NCBI GenBank assembly: GCA_947561585.1
Contig: CANNZV010000270.1
Location: forward strand, 282,240-346,239
Direction of reading: 5' to 3'
Source: Caprella mutica
Taxonomy: Eukaryota > Arthropoda > Malacostraca > Amphipoda > Caprellidae
DNA: 64,000 nucleotides
Shown here: positions 36,130 to 47,085 of the stretch, in pieces
How positions within the stretch are numbered: the first letter of the stretch is position 1
Layout of the letters: the number at the start of each line of letters is the position of its first letter
Translations under genes and position numbers: made by a program
The notes under the pieces: model-generated
Seen by the model: only the letters and a program-made list of their open reading frames with translations
Told to the model about the DNA's origin: nothing
Databases searched by the model: none

Positions 36130-37230
36130 CAGTATATCAAATTCTAGCTGTTCAATTCGATTATTCAAATAGAAGGTTAATTTCCTTGTCCTAAAGCTTT
36201 ATACTTTCAATTACCATATGTAAATTAAATACCGGATTTAAATTTAAATATTTGATGAAATATCTAATAGTAAACAATTGAATTTGAAAGTTTATCCGGT
36301 ATTTAATTAATTCGCTTCTGGTTTTGAAAATTTACACTAGAATACTCTTATCTCTATTTATTCAGTTTTTTTATATATTCCAAAAAGAATATATCTTTAA
36401 AATAGTGCTTAAATAATATAAGAATCTATTGACTAATTGGTATCGAAAAATACCATATTTCAAAGACTTCAATATTTCAATTTTTACATCGAGTATTTTT
36501 TAGTGTAAAAATGTAAATATTTATAGTGAATATATTTCGGAAATATATCTTATATAGTTCTTCACTAATTTTTTATATTCCACATATACCTGTATCCCAT
36601 AATAATTATCTCACAACTTATATCCAAGGTACCGTATCCCATACCTGTATCCAAGATTTTTTTTTAAAGTATTTGTAAATTGATGTTTTTCTTCCGAAAT
36701 TTTGTTTGTTCAATTTTTAGGTAATAAGTTTTTTCTTTCAATTTAATTATTTTATTCATATCTTTTTAATTTTAAATAAATATATAGGATGCCCGAACTA
36801 TAATAGTATTTTTCTCTCACGAATAAAATTGTTCCATTGAGGTACCGTATCCAATTACCTGTATCCCAGGTACCGTAGCCCTAGTTTTCTCGTTTTAGGT
36901 GTTGCCACCCTATCGGTATATCCTTCTTAAATTTGACCTCTAACGTAGCTTCGGGAGTGACGTCACAAACGTACGAACAGACGTACCTAAAGCCACTCGA
37001 TGGGTGGCTTTGCGAAAATTATTGATAATATTTGCAAAAATCATTTTGCATAGAATTTTAGATAAAATGTGATACGGATTTAGAAAAAAATGATTGAAAA
37101 TTAATATTTTTCAAAGCTGTACCTATTTTAATTAAAATTTTAAAAATGCTTAGATTTAATATAAACATTTTTATTTTATGACAATATAGGTTAATCAAAT
37201 AAATAAATAAGTAAATCTACAGTTCCATAG
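36130..37230. other. Gene-free stretch with a small CRE-bearing island
   Basis: TGACGTCA at 36,958 lies in a GC-richer patch (36,900-37,010); otherwise AT-rich. No exon supported. Confidence 0.3.
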
Positions 37231-37231
37231 T

Positions 37232-37335
37232 CAAGGTCATTTATAACCCTAGATTTATTGGTTGGTCAATGTCATTTCTAAGCGACGGCGAGGGCATGCA
37301 CTCTACGAGTGATGTTATTTAGCAGTGCATAATCA
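37232..37335 (+). repeat. Direct duplication, left copy
   Basis: About 104 bp nearly identical to 38,205-38,308, including GGTCAAT, AAGCGACGGCGAGGGCATGC and ACTCTACGAGTGATGTTATT. The copies are 973 bp apart. Confidence 0.85.
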
Positions 37336-38204
37336 ATTATAACTCTTATTATAATTGAATAAACTTTTACTATCTTTTCCAAAACTCATTTTTTATTAAA
37401 ACAACCAGCGCATAAAATAGAATCATTCCTATTTCACGCTATAATCCACACTATATTAATTCCCCTATAAAATTGTACAAATCTCATTATGGCTTGTGTC
37501 GGAGGCTGTCAAACTCTCCAGCTGACTATGGAACTGTAGCTGCCAGACGTACGGTCCACCCCCGCGATATGACGTACGGGTTTCAATCAGGAGCAAGGAT
37601 ATACTGTTACCTACTTACTATTTTAAACCCTCAATCGTAATCCTAATGTGGGCTGAATTGATCTTCCTATTTATAGATAAAGTACAAAGAATAAATAAAA
37701 AGTACCAAGAGAAGGTAAATTGTACTATTTTAAGGTACATTACGTAAGACTTGGTCGTTAGTCAATGTAATGGTCAAAGTTTTGATGTCGAAAATGTACC
37801 AGGTTGCACAACTCGTACCTAAATTAACCTAATTACGTAACTGTTTGAAATACTGTAAAGAGTACCACAATATTAGGTAGATATAACATGGAGTAAAATA
37901 AATAGAATAAATGAAGAAACTGGGAAAAATAAGTCTTCAATCTATAAACAATAAGACTAGATAACTGAAAACAGTGAGTAATGAAAATATATACGTAAAA
38001 TATGAGTAATGAGTTTTTCCTGTATTTATACTTTTTCATTACATTCAAAGATTGAGCAATGTAATGCTTTAGGCGGCATTTACTTGCCATCTTGTTATTC
38101 GCATAACTAAAAAATTATTCAACCGAATTGCCTGAAATCTGTTGCAACGATTGGACATTATCCAGAATCCATTTGATTAGATTTTGGGAGCAAACAGGTC
38201 AAAG
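37336..38204. other. Unique DNA between the two direct repeats
   Basis: Includes a GC-richer patch at 37.49-37.60 kb. No exon supported. The repeats may bound an inserted or duplicated segment. Confidence 0.3.
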
Positions 38205-38308
38205 GTCAAGGTCATTTATAACCCTAGGTTTATTGGATGGTCAATGTCATTTATAAGCGACGGCGAGGGCATGCACTCTACGAGTGATGTTATTTAGTTG
38301 TGCATAAC
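38205..38308 (+). repeat. Direct duplication, right copy
   Basis: Partner of 37,232-37,335. The 25-bp satellite starts about 20 bp to its right. Confidence 0.85.
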
Positions 38309-38330
38309 TGGGTGATTCAGAGTAGATGAT

Positions 38331-39849
38331 AAGGCCTGTAGACACTGTAGATGATGAGGCCTGTAGACACTGTAGATGATGAGGCCTGTAGACTCTGTAG
38401 ATGATGAGGCCTGTAGACACTGTAGATGATGAGGCCTGTAGACACTGTAGATGATGAGGCCTGTAGACACTGTAGATGATGAGGCCTGTAGACACTGTAG
38501 ATGATGAGGCCTGTAGACACTGTAGATGATGAGGATTGTAGACACTGTAGATGATGAGGATTGTAGACACTGTAGATGATGAGGCCTGTAGACACTGTAG
38601 ATGATGAGGCCTGTAGACACTGTAGATGATGAGGCCTGTAGAGGCCTGTAGACACTGTAGATGATGAGGCCTGTAGACACTGTAGATGATGAGGCCTGTA
38701 AACACTGTAGATGATAAGGCCTGTAGACACTGTAGATGATGAGGATTGTAGACACTGTAGATGATGAGGCCTGTAAACACTGTAGATGATGAGGCCTGTA
38801 AACACTGTAGATGATGAGGCCTGTAGACACTGTAGATGATGAGGCCTGTAGACACTGTAGATGATGAGGCCTGTAAACACTGTAGATGATGAGGCCTGTA
38901 AACACTGTAGATCATGAGGCCTGTAGACACTGTAGATGATGAGGCCTGTAGACACTGTAGAAGATGAGGCCTGTAGACACTGTAGATGATGAGGCCTGTA
39001 GACATGGTAGATGATGAGGCCTGTAGACACTGTAGATGATGAGGCCTGTAAACACTGTAGATGATGAGGCCTGTAGACTCTGTAGATGATAAGGCCTGTA
39101 GACACTGTACATGATGAGGCCTGTAGACACTGTAGATGATGAGGCCTGTAAACACTGTAGATCATGAGGCCTGTAGACACTGTAGATGATGAGTCCTGTA
39201 GACACTGCAGATGATGAGGCCTGTAAACACTGTAGAAGATGAGGCCTGTAGACACTGTAGATGATGAGGCCTGTAGACACTGTAGATGATGAGGCCTGTA
39301 GACACTGTAGATGATGAGGCCTGTAAACACTGTAGATGATGAGGCCTATAGACTCTGTAGATGATAAGGCCTGTAGACACTGTACATGATGAGGCCTGTA
39401 GACACTGTAGATGATGAGGCCTGTAGACACTGTAGATGATGAGGCCTGTAGACACTGTAGATGATGAGGCCTGTAGACACTGTAGATGATGAGGCCTGTA
39501 GACACTGTAGATGATGAGGCCTGTAAACACTGTAGATGATGAGGCCTATAGACTCTGTAGATGATAAGGCCTGTAGACACTGTACATGATGAGGCCTGTA
39601 GACACTGTAGATGATGAGGCCTGTAGACACTGTAGATGATGAGGCCTGTAGACACTGTAGATGATGAGGCCTGTAGACACTGTAGATGATGAGGCCTGTA
39701 GACACTGTAGATGATGAGGCCTGTAGACACTGTAGATGATGAGGCCTGTAGACACTGTAGATGATGAGGCCTGTAGACACTGTAGATGATGAGGCCTGTA
39801 GACACTGTAGATGATGAGGCCTGTAGACACTGTAGATGATGAGGCCTAT
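38331..39849. repeat. Satellite, 25-bp unit, about 60 copies
   Basis: Unit GATGAGGCCTGTAGACACTG then TAGAT. Variants (GACTCTG, TGTAAACAC, GATAAGG, TGTACATGAT, GGATTGTAG) recur in ordered blocks, so longer segments were duplicated. One 5-bp unit deletion occurs at about 38,640. The minus strand is stop-free in every frame, which alone gives the long overlapping frames. No promoter or splice context. Confidence 0.95.
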
Positions 39850-40080
39850 ACTTCAGTTTTACATCTTCACGCTCTCTCTTCACTCAGTTCATTCATAAGA
39901 AGTAGGTGCGTTATGTTCACTACATACGATATCTTTTAAAGCAGATAGAGTATAAGTAACTAGTATAGTCATCCTCTCTGTTCAATGACTACAATACGAA
40001 TACGGGGAGTGTCTTATCGTGGACTGCTTTAGTATTACCCTGAGTGAAACTTATTGTGGTCCTTTGAAGTATATATTATA
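39850..40080. other. Unique stretch
   Basis: No feature recognised beyond a TTAGTATTAC string at 40,030. Confidence 0.3.
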
Positions 40081-40082
40081 TA

Positions 40083-40269
40083 GGGTAAGTTTCGAATTAT
40101 CGGTCAGGTTCACATCTTCGGTCATATAAGAAAAATAATATAACCATAACCATAAATAATATAACCATAAATAACCATAACCATAAATAATATAACCATA
40201 ACCATAATTATATTGTTTTTTCTTAAGTATCCGAAAATAAAGAACTGACCGATAATTGAGAAGTTACCC
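40083..40269. mobile_element. MITE family A with CCATAA interior repeats
   Basis: TA-GGGTAAGTTTCGAATTATC at left, GATAATTGAGAAGTTACCC-TA at right. The interior is a short array of ATAACCATAA units. Confidence 0.8.
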
Positions 40270-40659
40270 TAAGTTACGAAGCTAAAGGCTTATTTAGTGA
40301 CTGTAAGTATTGGGTTCTATCTCATTGAGAAAAATGTATTTTCCTACTTTTGAACTGCCAAGTAAAAGTATAAACCTCAATGAAAAACTTTCTCCTTCGT
40401 GGAAATAGTCACAATACGATATTCCATTTATTAGGGACTTGAACCCTGAACCTAAATATGGCTAATGCAGTAAAAAATGAATTTTCAGATTCATTAAAGT
40501 ATATTTATAGTAGTAATAAAAACTTGATAGGTTTAATTAGTTATTATACATAGTATTTATATGTATTGTACACATTCATTGAGTACAACCAGTTCCATTA
40601 ATACCATTTACGTAATCTACCTCTTCTTCCCGTCCGTACATTCTTTCTGTCTTTCTTTT

Positions 40660-40800
40660 TCGAAAGAGAGAAGAAGAAGAGAGCGCTGGCGATGACGTCA
40701 ATGAAGTACCGTGCCCTGATTGGCTGTAGTGCTGTGACGTCACGACTGCGTGGGTTCATTCACAATGACAATCAATAGCCCCCCCCCTCTTAAACCCCCC
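40660..40800. promoter_or_regulatory. CRE island beside a C-run
   Basis: Exact TGACGTCA at 40,693 and 40,735, ATTGGC at about 40,720, then TTCATTCAC and two C runs at 40,780-40,800. No coding exon is evident on either side. Confidence 0.4.
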
Positions 40801-40859
40801 TATAGTATTCTCCTTTCTCTGTATTTTCAAATATTAACATTTGTCGGCCATTAGAAAAA

Positions 40860-41055
40860 ATCTTAAAATTTTGACTCGGTATTTCAATTGGAGATAGAAA
40901 TTAAATGATATTATTATAATGTACTTCTTTTCTTATAGATCGAAAATGTGGAACCGTTCGATAACTCAGAAATAGTTGCTATTATTTAAGTTATGGTGGG
41001 CCATAGAAGATTAGGTGGCTTCCCTGCTTAATCTTACATGACCCCACCATAGTTT
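40860..41055. mobile_element. Family-A right end and a small TIR element
   Basis: A family-A-type right end (CTTTTCTTATAGATCGAAAA, GTGGAACCGTTCGATAACTC) ends near 40,970. At 40,992-41,051 a 60-bp element has ends TATGGTGGGCCATAGAAGAT and its imperfect inverse ATGACCCCACCATA. Confidence 0.5.
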
Positions 41056-41059
41056 TTAT

Positions 41060-42470
41060 ATACCTTATATTTTTATTTTATCTAACACAAAAGTATTTAG
41101 ATATAAAAGTATTAGTATTTAATCGTGAAAAACAACTTATCATGTAGCTACAACTTTTTTAAACTAGTGTACTTGCCCGTTAAGAATAACGTGTTTACTA
41201 TCCACATTTCTGGTCCCTCAGATTTAACTAAAGTTAGTAATTGAATAATGACGATAATATTATAGCATAGAGTATATAGATTAAATGACATAGGATGAAA
41301 AAAGTAATATTTAATTACCTGGTAACATTTTTATTATAATGTAGGAATATTACTTAAAGCGTGACAGACAGACAGACAAATATAGATAAGGAAATTATAT
41401 ATTAAATTGTGTGTAGATTTTTAACTATTTTCAAATTATTAAGGGAATGAAAAAATATTTATAATTTATTATATAATATACTCAATTATAATAATAACTA
41501 TTATATGATTGATAGTTACATATATTGTTTAACTTGTAATATAAAATTAGTTGTAAATACCGTAGAGTTATCAAGCAATATTCCTATTTTCTATGAGTGC
41601 TAGTTTTCTTTGTGAGTTTTTGATGGTGTACTATTATAATTGTAATATAACCAGTATTCAATATATATATAAGTATGTGATAATTCATTTATTAAAACAG
41701 TCACGGAGAGCTAAATGTTTTAAAGAAATTACTTATAATTCTTTTATCAGAATAACATGTTTTTATTACGATCATTATGAATCATTATTGTACAAATTTC
41801 TTGTAATTAATGACTGAAGTTTAAATAATTTATAGTTATATTTTAATGAAATTATATGAGTGAACTGAAATTATTTTATGTATATAAAAAATAATTTTTT
41901 TATGACAAATTGAAGCGTAAATTTGGAAGTAACAATAACGTCATATATGAATAATTTAAATGTTCTAATATTAATTTTATTGATAATTTTTTGTAAAATA
42001 AATAAATTCTTATTTATATAGGAATAGTACACTTCACACATATATGTTTTTGTCTACTAATTTATACACTATATAGGCTGTTATTCTTTCATAATTTTTT
42101 CCTGATTTTCCAGATATTTTCATTTTCCATTATCAATTTTTGTTATTTATGGAGCGTTGTTTCGTAAAACAATTATATTTTTATACCAAAGATTATATCA
42201 AATTTTCTTTTTGTGAAATTAATTAATCATATAATTAATTATTGTATAATATATTATCATTCGAATAATGATTGATTAATTAATTTATTTACTATATAAA
42301 TTTCAAAATTTTGAATGATTAATAATTTTCAAAATTTATAAAGACTGAAAATTTGAAAATTTATTATGATTAAAAATTTGAAAATTATAATATTTCAAAT
42401 TTTCAAAATTATTTATTTTTCTTTTCTTTTTTAAATTTCTTACATTCTAGTCTTTCAATTTAAAATTCTA
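41060..42470. other. Gene-free AT-rich stretch
   Basis: A 74-codon plus-strand frame at 41,593 has no supporting context. Nothing else recognised. Confidence 0.4.
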
Positions 42471-42474
42471 TACC

Positions 42475-43020
42475 CCAGGTATCTATGCGGAATGTTAATA
42501 TAGGAACTCACACGGAGATCACGCCGCTGTACCACAGAAAGTGCTGAGTCATGCCGTGTCTAGGCCCGTTTGTTGGTACTAACCGCGCTACCTTTCTAGA
42601 GAAACAAAAAGTCGCTAGGGTAAATTCTATTGAACAGAATTCATGAATATGCCAGACTAAATCAGAAAAGGTTTCTGGCTAAACTTCACTCCGTAACCTT
42701 GAATAGCATGAACTGCTAAACTAAAGTATTTAGTTTCCAGTACCCGTACTTGGTAAAACGCCATATAAATTAGCCGTACTCTTAAATTTTAGTCCAGCGA
42801 TTCTCCCTTTTACTCACTGAAGTTCAAAGACTCTGATAATATTTTATTTCATTGGAAATAATGTCATTAAATGACCCGGACGCTCTAATCGTAAGAATTT
42901 CCCATATCCTGACTCTTTCTACCTAAACAGTCTATATTTTCTGACTGGCGCTAAAATATAGTGTAATTGCTAAACTTCACTCGGTTACATTAAATTGAGT
43001 AATTAACTAAGCTAATATAT
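42475..43020. other. GC-richer unique segment 3' of the recombinase gene
   Basis: Higher GC than the flanks and no long ORF. Two diverged direct copies of a phrase with TAAACTTCACTCSGT lie at about 42,682 and 42,972. It lies just past the recombinase stop, so it could be 3' UTR or the element's terminal region. I see no clear TIR. Confidence 0.35.
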
Positions 43021-43264
43021 TTTGTGAGATGAACTCATATTTTATGGAGATTTTGTAAAGACAGGCTGAATACATTTTTCAAACTTTTACAGAAATGGGT
43101 GGGTAAACAAAAAATAGGATTTCTTCATATATTGTGTAATATGATAATTCACAGAAACAAAAACAAATATTACAAAGAATTGAAAAAAGGCAAACCGCCA
43201 CTCACATAGATAACGCATACCTAATATATATAAATTACAATCAAAAAATTATATAGAAATATAT

Positions 43265-45814
43265 TTATATTAGCAATTTTGATAAAGACTTCTTTATTTC
43301 CTTTAAAGGAAAATTAGAGAGCAACTCTGATGACAATAGATGTTTGATAGGTTTGATAGTGATGTTACCTTTACATGTTATGAAAAGCTCTTTGGAGCCG
43401 TTGACACTTTCCATTGCAAATTTGAGAGATTCAGTCAATTCCTTTCTATTCATCGTTTGCTTAATTTTCTTATTTCTAAGATTAAGTAGAGTTTCATCAT
43501 TTTCATGAGGAGGACTGCCATCCCTATTCCTCTTGTTTGGTGTTGAGGTTCTCAACTTTTCTTGGGATAAAGAAATTTCTGTTGATTGATCGTGAACGGT
43601 AGAAGATGAGGCTTCATTAGCTAAAGATTCGAAATCTGAGAATATATCAGAGAGTGTGATATCAGAAGATTCAGCGATACAGGGCCTGTTCATAGCACTA
43701 GTTTGGTGATTTATACCTGCAGAAGTTGATGGCTGAGATTCTTTATAGTTTTGTGATGACCGGTCACACAACACTCTCAAACTTGCCTCGCAAGTTTCTT
43801 CGTAGTTATAGTGTTTCAGTTGCACCTCTCTGGTATGGCCCATAGAAGAAGCCAAATCCCGCAATCCTGCTTCTGTAGTTAACTTTTTCATCGAATCTGT
43901 CACTGTAGAGCTTCTGATTGATCTGGAGCTTATGCTCTTTCCAGACTGGGTCTTGAATCTTCTTAAAATATTAAAAAGACTCACATAAGAGAGCTCAGGC
44001 TTAGATCTAGAAGAAGTTATCTCATGTGTAAAAACATAAGGAGTGCTGACATCATTCAGTAACGATTCCCTAATGTGCGCGATGTAATATTTGAGAATTT
44101 TGAATTCCTTTTCAGTGTAGGCAATTGTTGCTGGTACTCCTTTCTTTGTGTTCTTGTGTTCGTGAACACTTATCATATGATAATTTGTTTCATCAACTTT
44201 CTTTATCTCTGCTTTATCAACTTCGTCCAATTTTAAGCATATAATTTCTTTGGACCGACGTGATAATCTAATGGTGGCAACTGCAATCAGACAGTCTCTT
44301 ACCCTCATTTTTTCTTCAAGTGTGACAATTTGAATTTCAAGAGTGATGACTCGCCTGTAGATTTCAGATAGATCCTCTGTAAGTTTTCCAAGAAGATCGT
44401 CCATCTCTTCTCTCTTCACGAGTTTTCCTTTAGCTTTTTCTTTCGTTATTATGAGGTCAGCTCCCTTACTTTTAGATAGGACGTTGCTGAAAGTGGTAAT
44501 TTCCTGTTGAGTTTGTTTTAAACGGAAATTACGAGAAACCATCTCATCACAAGACATCTTCTCATGGGATTCAGGACTGTCCACATCAAGAAATATGAAC
44601 TTTATGAAAACATTGAAGGTACTTAGATACTTCAATTTGCTGGTGGCGGTAATATTCGATACACCTTTGAAGTTTGTGAGAATTTCTCTTATTTTCCTTG
44701 CATCGAATAAATCTTTACTCTCCAGTTTTGATCCAGTTTTCTCCTCGTAGCTTAGAAGAATATCGAATGTTGTATTACAAAGTCTACGGGGATTCGCATA
44801 CTGACGGTCTTCAAGGTGTTTCAAAAATGAATTCTTCCAAGAAATCATCTTCTCAGAATACGGTCTGGTGTCTTTGTAACGGACAGTTTTGTATTTGACG
44901 TCTGCAGCTCTCCATTGGTGATCGAAAATTTCTCTTTCGAGATCATTTTTTGCAGCATTCTTCTTCACAAAAGCTTGTTCGCGTTCCTCACGGAGTATTC
45001 TCAAGCTTTCAACAGTGGTTTGCTGCTCAGCCACGACATCGCCTTTCTCTTTCTTCGCAGTTTCCAGTTCTTCGCCTTCTAAGAGAATCATTCTACCATT
45101 ACACTTCTTTAAATAACATTTGGGAACAACTTCCGAATCTTTAATGTAAGAGTTATAAGCAGATATATTTCTATCTTTTTCAATCTTATGCGTTACTTTT
45201 AAGTGGGTGGTCATATTCGATTGCAGTGTTTTGCAAAGAACACACAGCTTCCAGTTGTGACGTCGTGAAACAAGGTTAGTTTTACCATCTCCTTTATTCT
45301 TGTGTTCAACCTTGTCAGACAAATCCGATTTATCAACAGTTATATCAGAATTAGATGTTATAGCGATGGACATCTTTACTATGTAGTCAACATCCCTTTG
45401 AGTGATGCCAGGATGCATAGTTTTCATGTGTCTTCGCAACCTATAAGTTTGTACTCCACATGATTTAATCAAACATGTGACTCTCTTAGTTCCATCTTTC
45501 TGACGCATTATAGAATCATTTGCGTTGTTTGGGAGTACAGATCTTTCTTCATCAGGTTCTCCCAAAACCATATCCATCTTCTTACAGTCCATCATATTAG
45601 CCATGAAAAATTCCTTTGCTAATGAAATTTTGGTTTTAAAAACCAATTCAGCTGCTTTCACATCGGCAGCAAACTCTTGTACTAGTTTATTGTAACTAAT
45701 TCTAGTCGGGAGTGAATATCGGTAAGTTGAAGAATCGAAGTCCATGACGAGAAGATCTTCTAGAAGGCGCACATCAACATTTTCTTCCTCTAATCGACGG
45801 TGTACCTCTTTGAT
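43265..45814 (-). CDS. Tyrosine recombinase with two C2H2-like zinc fingers (3' exon)
   Basis: Large open exon on the minus strand. Numbering from the frame start at 45,847: finger 1 C125/C130/H140/H145 and finger 2 C202/C205/H215/H220, a Lys/Glu-rich coiled-coil-like region about 255-320, then a core-binding plus catalytic domain about 330-700. Catalytic landmarks: R531 (RRSKEI, box I), a lysine in HKNTKKG (565-569), R645 in SRSIRSS (box II), H671 in MGHTREV, and Y680 (KHY) nine residues after that His, the spacing of the LGH...Y motif. The box-II residue three before the Arg, usually His, is Arg642. A Ser-rich tail of 180 residues follows. Family knowledge: YRs cut and rejoin DNA through the Tyr. 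The likely 3' splice site is inside the open frame (TTTTTGAACAG at 45,815), phase 0, matching the donor at 45,978. No frameshift or stop. Confidence 0.85.
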   Translation of the reverse strand: MKEVHRRLEEENVDVRLLEDLLVMDFDSSTYRYSLPTRISYNKLVQEFAADVKAAELVFKTKISLAKEFFMANMMDCKKMDMVLGEPDEERSVLPNNANDSIMRQKDGTKRVTCLIKSCGVQTYRLRRHMKTMHPGITQRDVDYIVKMSIAITSNSDITVDKSDLSDKVEHKNKGDGKTNLVSRRHNWKLCVLCKTLQSNMTTHLKVTHKIEKDRNISAYNSYIKDSEVVPKCYLKKCNGRMILLEGEELETAKKEKGDVVAEQQTTVESLRILREEREQAFVKKNAAKNDLEREIFDHQWRAADVKYKTVRYKDTRPYSEKMISWKNSFLKHLEDRQYANPRRLCNTTFDILLSYEEKTGSKLESKDLFDARKIREILTNFKGVSNITATSKLKYLSTFNVFIKFIFLDVDSPESHEKMSCDEMVSRNFRLKQTQQEITTFSNVLSKSKGADLIITKEKAKGKLVKREEMDDLLGKLTEDLSEIYRRVITLEIQIVTLEEKMRVRDCLIAVATIRLSRRSKEIICLKLDEVDKAEIKKVDETNYHMISVHEHKNTKKGVPATIAYTEKEFKILKYYIAHIRESLLNDVSTPYVFTHEITSSRSKPELSYVSLFNILRRFKTQSGKSISSRSIRSSTVTDSMKKLTTEAGLRDLASSMGHTREVQLKHYNYEETCEASLRVLCDRSSQNYKESQPSTSAGINHQTSAMNRPCIAESSDITLSDIFSDFESLANEASSSTVHDQSTEISLSQEKLRTSTPNKRNRDGSPPHENDETLLNLRNKKIKQTMNRKELTESLKFAMESVNGSKELFITCKGNITIKPIKHLLSSELLSNFPLKEIKKSLSKLLI

Positions 45815-46688
45815 CTGTTCAAAAAGATTGAAAAAATTATGTTTCACTACTGAGAATGAATAAATGAATGAATGAATCCTATTTGAATGAGAGATTGCAC
45901 TATAATTTCATAAAATATCAAATCTATATATAATTCAATGAAAGTTTGTATGTTTAGGTGTTGTGGTAATTAATTACCTGCAAAATATCCTTCATATCTT
46001 CTCTTTGGATATTTTTTGGAGTGATCTCTCTCGCGACTGCGAGTAAATTCTCATCCTGGTCACCATTTGACGATTCTTTAACGAGAAGGGTCTCTTTTGA
46101 AGAATTCGGAACAAGTGAATTTTGTGATAAGTCTGCAATGGACAGGGTTTGAGGGTCAATTTGAACCACGTCACATTCAGGAATCGAAAGTACCCCAACC
46201 CTTTCACAAGTCTTAACCGCATCTCTCTCTTTAGAATCATTCACTTCGCTTTCTTGTCCAAGTTTACCACTGTCTTTGTGTGGACAATCGACTGGTTTCT
46301 TGTGGTGCACTGGAATCGGTTCTGTTATAACTTCGATAGATTGCGATGGTAAAGTCTCGTCAATAGCCACTCGTTCCATAGTATTTTGATTGCCATGATT
46401 ATGGTCAGTGGTGGTGCTTGGTCCTGCTTCACCAACTGGAATGACTGGAATCGAACCTATAAAGATTTTAAATACAAATAAAATAAACCATAGTAAATAA
46501 TAATTAAAATATATGATGTCTTCGGAATATTCAAACTTACCAGTTAAATGAGTTGAAAGATTCATTAAATTAGGCAGATTTATCTCAAGAAACTTGCGCA
46601 AATCAAAGTCTTCGGACGAATCAGTTGGTCTGCGATGGCAAAGTCTCGTTAAGACACTCGCTCCACAATATTTTTGTTGCTAGGATTC
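43265..46688 (-). CDS. Composite locus: Rep-tail exons plus tyrosine recombinase
   Basis: Minus-strand gene model: remnant exon 46,634-46,541, intron 46,540-46,457, exon 46,456-45,978, intron 45,977-45,815, exon 45,814-43,265. All junctions are GT..AG and phases agree. The first two exons and their intron copy Rep exon 3 end, intron 3 and Rep exon 4 of the plus-strand gene at about 97% identity. The second exon then continues into new sequence and joins the recombinase in frame. The HUH and helicase exons are absent here, so the 5' end is truncated or lies elsewhere. The real start codon is unknown; an ATG within the first exon (MNLSTHLTG) could serve. Confidence 0.6.
45978..46456 (-). CDS. 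Linker exon: Rep exon-4 homology followed by an acidic stretch
   Basis: The first 189 bases (46,456-46,268) match Rep exon 4 with 7 differences. In the Rep gene a donor follows exactly there; here the frame reads on (GKLGQESEVNDSKERD...) for about 97 residues to EDMKDILQ and a donor CAG|GTAATT at 45,977. A donor-like GTAAAC remains at 46,267, so alternative use is possible. The extension is Ser/Glu/Asp-rich, with no recognised domain. It links the Rep tail to the recombinase in one reading frame. Confidence 0.65.
46541..46634 (-). CDS. Truncated copy of the end of Rep exon 3
   Basis: 94 bases with three differences from 52,209-52,302, ending at the same donor (ACTG|GTAAGT). The following intron is 84 bp in both copies with two differences, so the copy was made at DNA level, not by reverse transcription. 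Upstream homology to Rep stops abruptly at about 46,634. Confidence 0.75.
46635..46688 (-). pseudogene. Older fragment of Rep exon 4 in tandem
   Basis: Directly upstream of the truncated exon-3 copy lies a more diverged piece matching exon 4 (TTGTGGAGCGAGTG...TTTGCCATCGCA against TATGGAACGAGTGG...TTTACCATCGCA), about 17% different. It implies an internal tandem duplication with a unit of about 290 bp. An acceptor-like TTCTTCAATTTCAG precedes it, but the downstream frame is closed. Confidence 0.6.
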
Positions 46689-46689
46689 T

Positions 46690-47085
46690 GAAATTGAAGA
46701 ACTGAATCAATAATAAATTTATGTGAAAAACTAAATATTTTTACGTCATCAGTATATACTAGATTAGTACTACTTTAGCGAGAATATTTAATGTTAGACG
46801 ACGAATAATATTAGTACCTACCTGCATTTTATTAAACAATACAAATCTAAATAACCCTAATGTCGGACATCATGGTTGCAGTAACTGTATAATTACCGAA
46901 CACTCCTAGTACTCGAAAAGTGGGCATATACATTATACATATAATATGAACAAAGCAGACCTTTATAGATTCTAATTAATTTTATGTCGACACACACTAT
47001 ACTGTAAATTTTATTTAATATCAGACTTCTGGAATGATAGACTAGATCAAGCTTATAATTAAACTGAGAAAATATTTTGATCTTT
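46690..47085. other. Intergenic, nothing recognised
   Basis: AT-rich spacer between the composite locus and the foldback element. A TTACCGAACACT phrase at 46.89 kb recalls the 33.8-kb repeats. Confidence 0.3.

Noticed and set aside
38331..39849. Possible CRISPR array
   Set aside because: Units are contiguous with no unique spacers, and the genome is eukaryotic.
38247..39883. Several overlapping minus-strand frames up to 337 codons over the 25-bp array
   Set aside because: The repeat has no stop in any minus-strand frame and a unit length not divisible by 3, so all frames are open by construction; no start context, splice sites or promoter.
44698..45144. Plus-strand frames opposite the recombinase
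   Set aside because: Shadow frames of the coding minus strand.
43265..45847. Recombinase start at 45,847
   Set aside because: That codon is GTG, not ATG, and the first 11 codons look like the end of an intron (TTTTTTC...GAACAG); the splice site at 45,815 restores phase with the upstream exon.
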